From Pseudomonas sp. MYb118 (GTDB lineage Bacteria > Pseudomonadota > Gammaproteobacteria > Pseudomonadales > Pseudomonadaceae), in assembly GCF_040947875.1 (NCBI RefSeq), contig NZ_JBFRXN010000002.1, positions 1,488,001 through 1,552,000 of the forward strand: a DNA stretch of 64,000 bases, given 5' to 3'. The notes under the pieces are model-generated. The model was not told the origin of the DNA and did not search any database. It saw nothing but the letters and a program-made list of their open reading frames with translations. The translations under genes were made by a program, and so were the position numbers. Of this stretch, positions 20,054-30,689 are shown piece by piece; within the stretch, counting starts at the first letter, position 1, and the number at the start of each line of letters is the position of its first letter.

Positions 20054-21288
20054 GAAGCGCTGGTTGGGGTGGTGCTGGCGCTCGACGGGGCAACAGGTGT
20101 TGGCGTCGGGGTAGTGGTCGCGCTGGAAGCTACCGGTGCCGAAGCAACCGAAGCCGAAGGCGTCGTGGTCACTGGCTTGGCAGCAGGTGCCGGGGTCGGC
20201 TTGGCAGCAACGGCCGGTTTTTTCACCGCGGGTTTGGCTGCAGGTTTTGCGGCTGGCTTGGCAGCAGCAGGCTTGGCGGCAGGTTTTGCAGCCGGTTTGG
20301 CAGCGGCAGGTTTCGCAGCTGGTTTTGCTGCAGCGGCTGGCTTGGCAGCGGTGGCTGGTTTAGCGGTAGCTGGCTTGGCGGCAGTGGCCGGTTTGGCAGC
20401 AGCAGGCTTGGCAGCGCTAGCCGGTTTGGCAGCAGCAGGTTTGGCAGCGGCAGTACGTGCAGCTGGTTTGGCGGCTGGCTTGGCAGCAGCGGTTTTCGCT
20501 ACCGGTTTGGCAGCAGGTTTAGCGGCGGTTTTTACCGCTGGCTTGGCAGCGGGTTTAGCCGCGACAGGTTTGGCTGCTGGTTTGGCGGCAGCCGTTCTTG
20601 CGGCTGGTTTTGCTGCTGGCTTGGCGGCCGGTTTAGCGGCGGCAGGTTTGGCAGCAGCGGGTTTTGCAGCCGGTTTGGCGGCTGCGGTTTTGGCAGCGGC
20701 TGGCTTGGCAGCAGGCTTGGCGGCTGGTTTGGCAGCGGCAGTTTTAGCAGCCGGTTTGGCCGCTGGTTTGGCTGCGCTGGCAGCTACGGGTTTTTTCGCC
20801 GCAGGCTTGGCAGCTGGCTTGGCCGGTGCTTTTGCAGCAGCAGGTTTTGCAGCGACTTTCTTGGCAGGAGTTGCCGCAGGCTTGGCCGAGCGCAGGGACA
20901 ACGCCTTGCTCACAGCCTCTTGCACGCGACCTACGCCCTGGGCCAGTTTCAGGCTTTCTTGAGCGTCGCGCTTGAGTTGCAGAATGTAGCCGCGGGTTTC
21001 GGACTGACGATTTTTCAGAGCGTCGAGCAAGTCCTCGAGCTCCTTGACCGCGTCCTTGGCTTTGGCTTGTGCCTTGGCTTTACCAGCCGATGCAGCGTCC
21101 TGCAATTTGGTGCGGGACTTGTGCAGTTTTTCCTGCGCTTTGCCGCGCTGTTTTTCCAGTTTGGCGAGCAGTTTTTCCGCATCAGCCAAGGCTTCGGAAC
21201 AAGCGGTTTCCAGATGCTCGAGCAAGCTGCCCGAGAGTTGTTGAAGTAAGTGCAACGGGGTATTTACAGACTTCTTGGTGGCCGACAT
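20050..21288 (-). CDS. algP: AlgP (AlgR3), histone H1-like regulator
   Basis: A 412-residue DNA-binding-type protein. Residues about 1-130 are a helical coiled-coil region (HLLQQLSGSLLEHLETACSEAL; EKLLAKLEKQRGKAQEKLHKSR). Residues about 140-370 are a low-complexity tail of KPAAKPAA and KTAAAKPAA repeats resembling the tail of histone H1. In P. aeruginosa AlgP affects alginate genes. The repeat number varies between strains of that species and changes mucoidy. It lies near algQ, as in P. aeruginosa, with an FKBP gene between. The lack of any frame break in the repeats suggests it is intact. Confidence 0.93.
   Translation of the reverse strand: MSATKKSVNTPLHLLQQLSGSLLEHLETACSEALADAEKLLAKLEKQRGKAQEKLHKSRTKLQDAASAGKAKAQAKAKDAVKELEDLLDALKNRQSETRGYILQLKRDAQESLKLAQGVGRVQEAVSKALSLRSAKPAATPAKKVAAKPAAAKAPAKPAAKPAAKKPVAASAAKPAAKPAAKTAAAKPAAKPAAKPAAAKTAAAKPAAKPAAAKPAAAKPAAKPAAKPAARTAAAKPAAKPVAAKPAAKPAVKTAAKPAAKPVAKTAAAKPAAKPAARTAAAKPAAAKPASAAKPAAAKPATAAKPATAKPATAAKPAAAAKPAAKPAAAKPAAKPAAKPAAAKPAAKPAAKPAVKKPAVAAKPTPAPAAKPVTTTPSASVASAPVASSATTTPTPTPVAPSSASTTPTSAS
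20200..20880. repeat. KPAA-coding tandem repeat tract in algP
   Basis: About 680 bases of imperfect short repeats (units such as ggcagcaggtttggcagc). They are likely to recombine or slip. The apparent 297-residue frame on the + strand is the mirror image of this tract. Confidence 0.9.
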
Positions 21289-21480
21289 GGTTTACCTCCT
21301 GGCTGACGTGGGTGCGGCTCATACTAGCCCTCTGCTGCTACCGCCGCTAGGGCATGTTGACAGTATCGAAAGCGTTGCGTTGCAACGGATCGAAAATCTT
21401 CTGCGTTTACGCAAAACAAGTTCACTGTCGCGCGCATTCACACTGGCATAATCTGCCGCATCTCAGGTCGGAGAGTGACG

Positions 21481-22146
21481 ATGTCGCGCTACCTTTTTTT
21501 ATCGCTGTGCGTATTTTTTTCCGTGGCCGATGCCGCCGAAAAAACCAGGGAAACCGAAGCCCACGATCTCGCCTACAGCCTGGGCGCAAGCCTCGGTGAG
21601 CGCCTGCGTCTCGAGGCTCCCGAGCTGCAACTCCAGGCCTTGATCGAGGGCTTGCAACAAGCCTATCAAGGCAAGCCGCTGGCGTTGAAAGACGAGCAGA
21701 TCGAACAGATCCTGACGGAGCACGAAGCGCAGATGGCCTTGCAGCAAAACGCGCCGCAGAACGACGCGGCCGTCGAAAGCGAAAAGCGTTTTCTGGCGGC
21801 GGAAAAAGCCAAGCCGGGTGTTCGTGAACTGGCCGACGGTGTCCTGCTCACAGAGCTGGCGCCAGGCAACGGAGCCAAGCCAGGCCCGAATGGCAAAGTG
21901 CAGGTTTTGTACGTCGGCCGTCTTCCCGACGGCACCGTGTTCGATCAGAACAACCAGCCGCAGTGGTTCAGCCTGGACAGTGTGATCAGCGGATGGCGCA
22001 GCGCCTTGCAGAACATGCCGGTCGGTGCGAAGTGGCGATTGGTGATCCCTTCGGATCAGGCCTATGGGGCTGACGGTGCAGGCGACCTGATCGAGCCATT
22101 CACGCCACTGGTGTTCGAGATCGAATTGCGCGGTGCGACGAGCTGA
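21481..22146 (+). CDS. FKBP-type peptidyl-prolyl cis-trans isomerase
   Basis: A 221-residue periplasmic proline isomerase and chaperone. An N-terminal signal peptide (MSRYLFLSLCVFFSVADA) precedes a helical dimerisation segment (AYSLGASLGERLRLEAPELQLQALIEGLQ) like FkpA/Mip. The C-terminal FKBP domain contains VLYVGRLPDGTVFDQ, VISGWRSALQNMPVGAKWRLVIP and AYGADG. The ATG at 21481 is preferred over a GTG 6 bases upstream because GGAGAG is then 6 bases away. It is followed by a bidirectional terminator. Confidence 0.92.
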   Translation: MSRYLFLSLCVFFSVADAAEKTRETEAHDLAYSLGASLGERLRLEAPELQLQALIEGLQQAYQGKPLALKDEQIEQILTEHEAQMALQQNAPQNDAAVESEKRFLAAEKAKPGVRELADGVLLTELAPGNGAKPGPNGKVQVLYVGRLPDGTVFDQNNQPQWFSLDSVISGWRSALQNMPVGAKWRLVIPSDQAYGADGAGDLIEPFTPLVFEIELRGATS

Positions 22147-22158
22147 ACGCCGGAAACG

Positions 22159-22188
22159 AAAAACGGTGCGCAAGGCGCACCGTTTTTT
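22159..22188. terminator. Bidirectional terminator, FKBP gene / algQ
   Basis: The stem cggtgcgc (22164-22171) pairs with gcgcaccg (22175-22182), flanked by five A's and six T's. Confidence 0.9.
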
Positions 22189-22207
22189 GGGTAATTCAAA
22201 AGAGGGT

Positions 22208-22666
22208 TCAGGCTTGAACTGAATCTTCTTCCTTGTGAGCGGTGTGCAGGACTTCGATCAGGCAGTCTTCCAGTTCGAAGCGCTCGTGCAGCAGACCACC
22301 CAGCTCCTTGAATTTTTCTGCCACGCATTTACCTGCATCACACAGGTCGTTGAACGCGAGCAGCTTCTCGGTGATGACGTCGATGCGCGGGTAGATCGTC
22401 TCGGCCAGTTCGAGCCCGCGCGTGTCGCCAAAGGCCTTGGCTTCGCCGGTCAGTTGCTCGTAGATCTCGAAATGCCCGGCGGATACGTAGTCGACCAACA
22501 CGCCGCAGAATTCCTGCAATGGCTTGCGGTTCTCCCCCAGGGCCTCAGGCTTGGCGCCGAGATCATCATAGGCCCGAACCAGTTCGTGACGCTCCTGCAA
22601 CCAGCGATCGATCAGCAGATGCACTCCACCCCAGCGTTCCTGAGCATTCTGACAACTTTCGAGCAT
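22208..22666 (-). CDS. algQ: Anti-sigma-70 factor AlgQ (Rsd family)
   Basis: A 152-residue all-helical protein of the Rsd/AlgQ family, which binds region 4 of the housekeeping sigma factor. In Pseudomonas AlgQ influences alginate and siderophore genes. The start [23 protein letters not shown] at 22666 is the conserved family N-terminus. The later segments RPL-type [22 protein letters not shown] and [16 protein letters not shown] also match. It neighbours algP, as in P. aeruginosa. A longer frame upstream adds 13 residues and is not favoured. Confidence 0.94.
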   Translation of the reverse strand: MLESCQNAQERWGGVHLLIDRWLQERHELVRAYDDLGAKPEALGENRKPLQEFCGVLVDYVSAGHFEIYEQLTGEAKAFGDTRGLELAETIYPRIDVITEKLLAFNDLCDAGKCVAEKFKELGGLLHERFELEDCLIEVLHTAHKEEDSVQA

Positions 22667-22842
22667 GGTGATCTCTCTTCCCTTGTGGGTCATGCTGCTC
22701 TGCACCTGTCACATACTTGAAGATCAAGATCGGCCAGGCAGAGCGCCATTCGAGCAACAAATTGCGACGACACGTGCGGGCCAGATTATGCCCGCACGCC
22801 AATGGCTTCAAGGTACGCAGGAGATAAAGTTCATACAAGTGT

Positions 22843-23394
22843 TTAATCGCCCGCCAGCGCCGGATGCGACGACTCGCCGCTGAGCGGTCGCCGCAAGGCG
22901 CTGCGCAACAGGCGCAGCAACTGGTAAACACCCAGGGTCGTGATGGCGACGAAGAACAACAGACTCCACTCCGGAAGACTCAGGTCGAACAGCGTCCAGG
23001 AGATGTGCGCGCAATCGGCGGTGCCATTAAACATGAGCGGCACCACCGACACCCAGGGATTGTTTGCCAGCAGGTCGGACAGGCTGGGCGAGCACATCGC
23101 CAGATGCGCCTTCGGATCGGCCTGCAACAGCACCTGACGCCACGCGGTCACGGTCCCTGCCAGGCTGAACAGCAAACCCAGCAGCCAGTACCCGAAAGAC
23201 CCCATACGACCAGGCCCATGCACCGCTGCCAGGAGGCAGCACCCCGTCAGCAACGCCAGGCAAATACGCTGCAACAGACACATCGCGCAAGGCTGCAGGC
23301 CCACTGCATATTCCAGATAATAAGAAACGCCCAACGCCAAGGCACCGGCAACAAAAACCATGAAAAACAAGGAGCGTGAGCAGGCCAACAACAT
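22843..23394 (-). CDS. dsbB: Disulfide bond formation protein B
   Basis: A 183-residue inner-membrane oxidase that reoxidises DsbA using quinones. It has four membrane helices. The first redox pair lies in QPCAMCLLQR (periplasmic loop 1). The second loop cysteines are in HLAMCSPSL and ADCAHISW. Pseudomonads often have two dsbB paralogues (dsbB and dsbH); which one this is cannot be decided here. The position between algQ and the hem operon is standard for the genus. Confidence 0.92.
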   Translation of the reverse strand: MLLACSRSLFFMVFVAGALALGVSYYLEYAVGLQPCAMCLLQRICLALLTGCCLLAAVHGPGRMGSFGYWLLGLLFSLAGTVTAWRQVLLQADPKAHLAMCSPSLSDLLANNPWVSVVPLMFNGTADCAHISWTLFDLSLPEWSLLFFVAITTLGVYQLLRLLRSALRRPLSGESSHPALAGD

Positions 23395-23609
23395 GGCTTT
23401 TCCGTACCGATAGAGACAAGTGGTTACGGTAGAGGAAAGCGTGCCAGCCTTTCAAGACAGCGCAGCAGGGACAGTTCTACCGCACCTGTAGGCAATTCCC
23501 GATAGAGTCCAACGGATAAGATGCAGGCCTCTGTAGGAATCTTCCATTGGCCGAAAAAAATGTAAGAAATGGACAAGAGTTTGCCGGGTTTGACGACCTG
23601 CCGGACACG

Positions 23610-23650
23610 CATTCCTTCAGCCGCCACCCTCGGCGGCGGCTGAAGGAATG
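23610..23650. terminator. Large inverted repeat after hemY
   Basis: cattccttcagccgcc (23610-23625) pairs perfectly with its complement at 23635-23650 around a 9-base loop, 6 bases after the hemY stop. No T-tract follows on the minus strand, so it may be an RNA-stabilising 3' hairpin or a terminator of weak type. Confidence 0.6.
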
Positions 23651-23655
23651 CTCGA

Positions 23656-24894
23656 TCAGACGCGAGCGGGCATCGGCAACGGTGCCGCCAGCAAGCGATC
23701 ATCCAGAAGGCCCAGGCCTTCCTGAAACAGTTGGTTGCTGCCTTCGGTATCGCCCAGTTGTGCCAGCAACCGCGCCAGCTCCGCACAGGCTTCCGGGTTG
23801 CGCTGCAAGCGCAGGCTGCCTTCCAGATAATCGCGGGCCTTGCCCCACAAACTGTTTTGCAGGCACAGGCGGCCCAGGGTGAGCAACAGGCTCGGATCGT
23901 CCGGGTGATTCTTCAGCCAACCCTCGGCGGCCTGCAACTGACGCGCCGGATCATTGCCGCGAACCAAACCGTAGAGGCGCGCCAGGTGACTGTCATAGTT
24001 GCGCTTGAGTGCGCTGCGCAGAACTTCCTCAGCCTCGACCTGAGCACCCAGTTGGCGAAGCTGCTCGGCGTAGGCCACGATCAATTGCGGCTCCTGGCGC
24101 TGCGCCGAAGTGAGCTGCTGCCAGGCGCGTTCGAGTGACTGCAAGCCGACCGTACCATCCTCTTCGCGCCGAGCGGCCAGGGATAGGTTTTCACCCCACG
24201 CCCGACGCTCCAGCTCGGCCAGCTCGGTGGCGGGCAATACCTTGTCCTTGCGCAGTTCCGGCAGCAGGCGAATCACCTCTGACCATTGGCCACGCTGTTG
24301 ATACAAACGCTGCAACTGACGCAACACCTGAGCGTTATGCGGATGCCGCTCGTGCATGGCTTGCAGCGTGGCCAGGGCGCCTTCGGTGTCACCACGATCG
24401 GTCTGCAACTGTGCATGGTTGAGGGCAATGGCCAGTTCAGCCTGGGGCTGGCGTTCCAGTGCACGCTCCAACAGGTTGTCACTTTCTTCGTAGTGACCTT
24501 GTTCATTGGCCGCACGGGCGGCGCCGAGGTAATACAGCAACGGCTGACGTTCGGCTTCGGCGGCGCGATGCAAATGCCGCTGCGCGCTGGCCCAGCGACC
24601 TTCGGCGAGATCCAGCTGGCCATGCTCGATGGCCACTTGCACCCGCCGGCTGCGGTTGCGTCGCGACCACGGATTGACCACGCCACCGGAGGTCATCACC
24701 AGTTCGACCAGCGCCTTGATCCCCCAGAACACCAGCCACAACACCGCCACCAGAGCCAGGGTCGCCCACAGGCTCGATTCGAAACGGAAGCTCTTGTAAG
24801 CGATCAGCACGTAGCCGGAATGTTCGGCAATCGCCAGCCCCAGTGCGGCGGCAGCGGCGATGACCAGAAACACGATCACATAGAGGCGCTTCAT
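23656..24894 (-). CDS. hemY: HemY-like TPR membrane protein
   Basis: A 412-residue protein of the proteobacterial HemY family, unrelated to protoporphyrinogen oxidase, co-transcribed with the haem genes. Two N-terminal membrane helices (KRLYVIVFLVIAAAAALGLA; SLWATLALVAVLWLVFW) are followed by a cytoplasmic TPR array (EGRWASAQRHLHRAAEAE; GHYEESDNLLERALERQP; LLTLGRLCLQNSLWGKARDY). Its exact role in haem synthesis is unsettled. The first 4 bases overlap the end of hemX. Confidence 0.93.
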   Translation of the reverse strand: MKRLYVIVFLVIAAAAALGLAIAEHSGYVLIAYKSFRFESSLWATLALVAVLWLVFWGIKALVELVMTSGGVVNPWSRRNRSRRVQVAIEHGQLDLAEGRWASAQRHLHRAAEAERQPLLYYLGAARAANEQGHYEESDNLLERALERQPQAELAIALNHAQLQTDRGDTEGALATLQAMHERHPHNAQVLRQLQRLYQQRGQWSEVIRLLPELRKDKVLPATELAELERRAWGENLSLAARREEDGTVGLQSLERAWQQLTSAQRQEPQLIVAYAEQLRQLGAQVEAEEVLRSALKRNYDSHLARLYGLVRGNDPARQLQAAEGWLKNHPDDPSLLLTLGRLCLQNSLWGKARDYLEGSLRLQRNPEACAELARLLAQLGDTEGSNQLFQEGLGLLDDRLLAAPLPMPARV

Positions 24895-26051
24895 GGCGTG
24901 GCCTCCTGCGCAGTGTTTGCGGCTGGTTTGGCCATGGGTTTGATCGAGTCTTCGGCGTTGACGTTGCGACGTTCGAGGTAGGCCTGGACGGCGCTCAGGG
25001 TGCCCGTGAGGTCAGGCGTCACCACGGTGACCGGCTCCTTGCTCAGCTCGGCCACCTGCTCAAGCATCACTTTGCTCTGCGGATTGTCGGGGTTGAAATT
25101 ACCCTTGAGCACGTCCCGCGCTTCGGCCAGCGCCTGGGTGTACACCGGCGCTTGTCCATTGAGCGCCGCCCATTGCGCCTGCTCCAGCGCCAGGCTCAGG
25201 GCCAGGCGGACCTGGCTCAGGCTCTGGCCGGCCAGCAATGGACGAACATTCTTGTCGGCATTGAAGTCGATGCGGATGTAGCGGGAAATCTGATCCCACC
25301 ACTGCGACCAACGACTGGCGCCATCGCCATCGGCGGTCAGGCCCAGCAGCGACTCGCCACGGTCCTTGTACTCGGGCGCCAGCTCGCTGAGGTTGATCAC
25401 CTGGTCACGCAACGCCCCCAGGCGCAGGAACAGGCCGGTGCGATCCGGTTGCTCGGTGCTGCGCAGGGCGACCAGGGTTTTCGCCACTTGCTCGCGGGCG
25501 GCGAACGAACCGGGGTCGTTCTGCTCGCGCAGAATCTCGTCGGCGCCCTGCACCAACGCCTGGGCGCTGCTGATGTCCTGCAACGCCGAAAGCCGCAGGC
25601 TGGCCAGGCGCAGCAAGTGTTCGGCCTCGGCCAGGCGCCAGTCCTTGCGGCTCGCACCCAGGACGGTTTCCAGGCGCTGGTTCAAACGCTGCTGATCACC
25701 CTGCAACTGCACCACCAGGCGACTGCGGGCATCCAGCTCTTCGGCGGCCGGCATCTGTTCGAGGCGCGCACTCAGGCGTTGTTCATTGAGTTTGAGGCTC
25801 TGCGCCTGATCGTTCAGCGCCTGCACCTGGCTCAGCTGCTGCTGTGTATTGGCTTGCAGGTGACGCACCTGCCACACGCCCCAGCCGCCTACTGCCACGC
25901 CGGCGGCGCCCAGTAACAGCGCGACGATTGCCAGCCCGTTGCCCCGGCGCTGCTCGGCCGCAGGCGGTGTACTTTCAGCCGGTGTTACAACCGACGCATC
26001 GGGATCGATCACTGGCCGGGAGTCATCTTTAGGCAAGGCAGTTTCGTTCAC
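24891..26051 (-). CDS. hemX: HemX family protein
   Basis: A 386-residue inner-membrane protein of the HemX family, often annotated as uroporphyrinogen-III C-methyltransferase, although it carries no methyltransferase domain. A charged, proline-rich N-terminal tail precedes one membrane helix (GLAIVALLLGAAGVAVGGWGV), then a long periplasmic coiled coil (QLSQVQALNDQAQSLKLNEQ) and a helical domain. It lies between hemD (16 bases) and hemY (4-base overlap) in the hemCDXY operon. Confidence 0.93.
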   Translation of the reverse strand: MNETALPKDDSRPVIDPDASVVTPAESTPPAAEQRRGNGLAIVALLLGAAGVAVGGWGVWQVRHLQANTQQQLSQVQALNDQAQSLKLNEQRLSARLEQMPAAEELDARSRLVVQLQGDQQRLNQRLETVLGASRKDWRLAEAEHLLRLASLRLSALQDISSAQALVQGADEILREQNDPGSFAAREQVAKTLVALRSTEQPDRTGLFLRLGALRDQVINLSELAPEYKDRGESLLGLTADGDGASRWSQWWDQISRYIRIDFNADKNVRPLLAGQSLSQVRLALSLALEQAQWAALNGQAPVYTQALAEARDVLKGNFNPDNPQSKVMLEQVAELSKEPVTVVTPDLTGTLSAVQAYLERRNVNAEDSIKPMAKPAANTAQEATP

Positions 26052-26067
26052 GTATCCATCCTTTGCA

Positions 26068-26835
26068 TTAGGAAACGGGTTCGGGATGTTCCCGCAACGC
26101 CGTCAGCAAGGCCGCGGCACTGGCGCCACGACAATCCACAACTGTTTGGGCCCCGGCGGCACGAGCCAGCTCGGCGACCCTCGGGCTTGGAACAAACAAC
26201 GGCAACCGCGCCAATCGCGGCCAGTCAGCGCCGGCCAATTGGTGCAGGTGCTCGAAACCCTGTCCACTGCTGACCACCAGCCCGTTCAAGCGTTCCGCGT
26301 CGATCCGCTCTGGCAAGGCCGTCGGCGCATAGTCCGGCAGGCCACGACGGTACAGTTCCAGATAATCGACACTAGCACCAAGCGCACGCAAACGCTCGGC
26401 GAGCAACTCGCGCCCGCCCTCCCCACGCATGATCAACACCCGCGGATCAGACCCTGCCACAGCCTGGCGCAACGCCGCCAGCTCGAGCAAGGCTTCGCTG
26501 TCATCGCCCTGCGCCGGGAAACCCACGTCGAGCCCGTGACTGTCGAGGATCTGCGCCGTCGCCGCGCCCACACTGAACCACTTCAAACCATCGGTTTGCT
26601 GCCCGTATCGCTGGAGCAACTGCACCGCGATTCTGGCGGCCGGCTTGCTGATCACGATAATTGCGCAGTAGCTCTCCAACGCCCCGATCACGCGCCGCAT
26701 TGTGTCAGAGGCCGGAATCGGTTCGATTTCCAAAAGCGGCAGGCTGCTGCTGAAAATCCCCACTTCGGCCAGCACAACGCTCAGCGCTGCCGACTCATCC
26801 TCGGGACGCGTCAGCAGCAGGCGCCAGCCGCTCAC
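26068..26835 (-). CDS. hemD: Uroporphyrinogen-III synthase
   Basis: Cyclises hydroxymethylbilane with inversion of ring D, the step after HemC. The 255-residue product has the loosely conserved two-domain fold: the N-terminal [16 protein letters not shown]; the middle [12 protein letters not shown] and VGAATAQIL; the later DYLELYRR and the C-terminal SSGQGFEHL. Sequence identity in this family is low, but the 4-base overlap with hemC and the hemX-hemY downstream order make the call secure. Confidence 0.94.
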   Translation of the reverse strand: MSGWRLLLTRPEDESAALSVVLAEVGIFSSSLPLLEIEPIPASDTMRRVIGALESYCAIIVISKPAARIAVQLLQRYGQQTDGLKWFSVGAATAQILDSHGLDVGFPAQGDDSEALLELAALRQAVAGSDPRVLIMRGEGGRELLAERLRALGASVDYLELYRRGLPDYAPTALPERIDAERLNGLVVSSGQGFEHLHQLAGADWPRLARLPLFVPSPRVAELARAAGAQTVVDCRGASAAALLTALREHPEPVS

Positions 26836-27773
26836 TCGTGGCCTGCCTCGCCATAGACCGCCTTGAGGATGTCATCGGCGCCCTGGCTCAGCAGGTCTTC
26901 GGCCACCTGCACACCCAGTGCCTGGGCATCGCTGCGCGGCGCGCGGGCTTCGGCGCTCAACAGCAGGCCGCCGTTGGGGTCACCGACCAGGCCGCGCAAC
27001 CAGACCTGCTCGCCTTCGAGCACGGCGTAGCAGGCGATCGGCACCTGGCAGCCGCCATTCAGATGTTTGTTCAGTGCACGTTCGGCCGTTACGCGGGTGG
27101 CGGTGTCCTGATGGTGCAACGGTGCGAGCAACTGGTGGATCTCGCTGTCGGCGGTGCGACATTCGATCCCCACGGCGCCCTGGCCACCGGCAGGCAGGCT
27201 GTCATCGACGCTGATGCTCGAAGTGATGCGATCTTCGAAGCCCAGGCGGATCAGGCCGGCCGCTGCGAGGATGATGGCGTCGTACTCGCCCGCGTCCAGC
27301 TTGGCCAGGCGCGTGTTGACGTTACCACGCAGGAAGCGGATCTCGAGGTCCGGACGGCGGGTCAGCAGTTGGGCCTGACGGCGCAGGCTGGAGGTGCCAA
27401 CGATGCTGCCCTTTGGCAAGGCGTCCAGGCTTTCATAGGTATTGGAAACGAAGGCGTCACGCGGGTCTTCGCGCTCGCAGATGCAGAACAGGCCGAGACC
27501 TTCGGGGAAGTCCATCGGCACGTCCTTCATGGAGTGCACGGCGATGTCGGCTTCGTTCTCCAGCAGTGCGGTTTCCAGCTCTTTGACGAACAGGCCTTTG
27601 CCGCCGATCTTCGACAGCGGCGAGTCCAGCAGCTTGTCGCCGCGACTGACCATGGGGACCAGCGTCACGAGCAGACCCGGGTGGGCCTTCTCCAGACACG
27701 CTTTGACGTATTCGGCCTGCCACAGGGCGAGGGCGCTTTTGCGGGTGGCGATGCGGATTTCGCGAGAGGACAT
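26832..27773 (-). CDS. hemC: Porphobilinogen deaminase (hydroxymethylbilane synthase)
   Basis: Polymerises four porphobilinogens into hydroxymethylbilane. The 313-residue product has the family features: [45 protein letters not shown] with arginines that bind the chain, and the cofactor-binding cysteine in [12 protein letters not shown]. It is the first gene of hemC-hemD-hemX-hemY. algR lies about 140 bases upstream on the same strand, so read-through from algR is possible. Confidence 0.97.
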   Translation of the reverse strand: MSSREIRIATRKSALALWQAEYVKACLEKAHPGLLVTLVPMVSRGDKLLDSPLSKIGGKGLFVKELETALLENEADIAVHSMKDVPMDFPEGLGLFCICEREDPRDAFVSNTYESLDALPKGSIVGTSSLRRQAQLLTRRPDLEIRFLRGNVNTRLAKLDAGEYDAIILAAAGLIRLGFEDRITSSISVDDSLPAGGQGAVGIECRTADSEIHQLLAPLHHQDTATRVTAERALNKHLNGGCQVPIACYAVLEGEQVWLRGLVGDPNGGLLLSAEARAPRSDAQALGVQVAEDLLSQGADDILKAVYGEAGHE

Positions 27774-27916
27774 GGATCAATCAATCCGTACTGGAAGAGA
27801 TACGGCGGATGATAACAGCTCAGCCAAATCCACTTTGACTTGTATCAGGTAATACTCGGCCTCCCTGGCCCCGGATGTCCGGCAATCGGGTGAGAAATTC
27901 GCCTGCGCAGGGCGAA

Positions 27917-28663
27917 TTAAAGCTGTTGCATCATCTTGCGCACGCCGGCCACATGGCGGCGGCTGACGATCAGGGCGTCGCCATTGAGACCTTTGAGAAA
28001 CAGCTGGAAGTGCCCCAGCGGCGTGCGTTGCAGGCGCTCGATGCGGTCGCGGGCGACCAGGGCGTTGCGGTGGATACGCACGAACCGGTCACCGAATTCA
28101 TCTTCCAGCGCCTTGAGCGGTTCATCCAGCAGCACTTCGCCGCCTTCATGGCGCAAGGTCACGTATTTGTGGTCGGCAATGAAATAAACCACCTGGCCCA
28201 AGGGGATCAGCTCGATGCCCTTGCGGGTGCGGGCGCTGATATGGCTGCGAGGGCCGCTGCCGGACTCGGCGGCGGGACGGGTCAGGGCGGCGAGCTGCAC
28301 ACGATTGGGCCGCTCGGCTTTTTTCATCGCATCATGCAATTGTTCTGTACGCACGGGTTTCACCAGATAGCCCAAGGCGCTGGCCTGAAAGGCTTCCACG
28401 GCAAATTCATTGGGTTCTGTGCAAAACACCACGGCCGGCGGGGTCTCGCGCTCGCACAGTCGGGCAGCCACCTGCAAGCCATCAAGGCCTGGCATACGGA
28501 TGTCGAGCAATACGACATCCGGCTTGTGGCTGTCGATCAGTGCCAGCGCCTCTTCGCCATTCGTGGCGCTGGGCTCCAGGACACTGTAACCCTCGAGTTC
28601 GCCAACCATTCGGCTCAGGCGCTCGCGGGCAAGGGGGTCGTCGTCAACGATCAGGACATTCAT
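27917..28663 (-). CDS. algR: LytTR response regulator AlgR
   Basis: A 248-residue two-component response regulator that controls alginate, twitching motility and virulence genes in P. aeruginosa. The receiver domain has the DD pair VLIVDDDPLARERL and the phospho-acceptor aspartate in VVLLDIRMPGLDG (about residue 54). The C-terminal LytTR DNA-binding domain (about 145-248) shows VVYFIADHKYVTLRH and RFVRIHRNALVARDRIERL. Its cognate kinase gene algZ (fimS), expected directly upstream, is only a remnant here, so AlgR may be phosphorylated from elsewhere or work unphosphorylated. Confidence 0.96.
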   Translation of the reverse strand: MNVLIVDDDPLARERLSRMVGELEGYSVLEPSATNGEEALALIDSHKPDVVLLDIRMPGLDGLQVAARLCERETPPAVVFCTEPNEFAVEAFQASALGYLVKPVRTEQLHDAMKKAERPNRVQLAALTRPAAESGSGPRSHISARTRKGIELIPLGQVVYFIADHKYVTLRHEGGEVLLDEPLKALEDEFGDRFVRIHRNALVARDRIERLQRTPLGHFQLFLKGLNGDALIVSRRHVAGVRKMMQQL

Positions 28664-28881
28664 ATTGCGCTGGATTCCTGCGTGAGTCTCGCAAAAGGAT
28701 AGCGTAGACAGGTGAAGTGACGTCCGTCACCGCGATCCACGCTAAGACTAGCGCGAGGGCCAAAAAGTGCCGCTCGTCCGACGGCAAAATTTTCAACTGC
28801 CGGGTAATTGGCGGCCCAGGCCCGCATTGGCGAGGCATCGCCACAGGGTTTGCTGATACGCAATATGAACACCCCCTCTTC
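28660..28881 (-). pseudogene. algZ: algZ (fimS) 3' remnant
   Basis: An open segment of about 73 codons ends 4 bases into algR (TGA/ATG overlap), as a kinase gene coupled to algR would. Its sequence looks like the C-terminal ATPase part of a LytS-type histidine kinase: EEGVFILRISKPCGDASP, then AVENFAVGRAALFGPRASL and VDRGDGRHFTCLRYPFA. The glycine-rich G-box is not recognisable. In-frame stops precede it, and only about 240 bases remain before argH, too few for the rest of a roughly 350-residue kinase. The identification rests on motif resemblance and position. Confidence 0.6.
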
Positions 28882-29120
28882 TTATAGTCAGCAGCCGCAC
28901 CCATAAGTGCATTGTTCCTACTGTCCAACTGTAGACGGTTGCAGGCGCGTTATTGCTCAATTGAAAAATATCGTTGCGCATTTCCCGCCATGCAGCGTGT
29001 CGAGCACATACGCGGTGCCGGAAAAACCTGTCGACCAGCGCCAGCGACAGGATTGGCAACCCTGTTATCATTCGCGACAGTTTCAACGCCATCTTTATTC
29101 CAGCCGATACGAGCGAATTC

Positions 29121-30515
<1,395 letters not shown>

Positions 30516-30532
30516 CAGCTAAAAAGCCAAAA

Positions 30533-30680
30533 TCTCGCGAGCGGGCTCGCTCCCACAGGGATCCTGCTATCACAGGAGATCCACTGTGGGAGCGAGCCTG
30601 CTCGCGATGGCTTTGTGTCAGGCACCGTGGATGCCGGATGGGCTGCCCATCGCGACGGTGCGACAGGCTCGTTCCCACAG
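30533..30680. repeat. Cluster of three REP copies
   Basis: One reverse copy (30533-30558), one forward copy (about 30583-30610) and one diverged reverse copy (30648-30680, with gacggtgcgaca inserted) lie between argH and the convergent GST gene. Confidence 0.85.
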
Positions 30681-30689
30681 GTTTCGAAT

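Noticed and set aside
20069..20962. 297-residue + strand frame made of GLAAGLAAAG-type repeats
   Set aside because: It is the antisense mirror of the KPAA repeat tract of algP; the repeat structure keeps all stops out of that frame.
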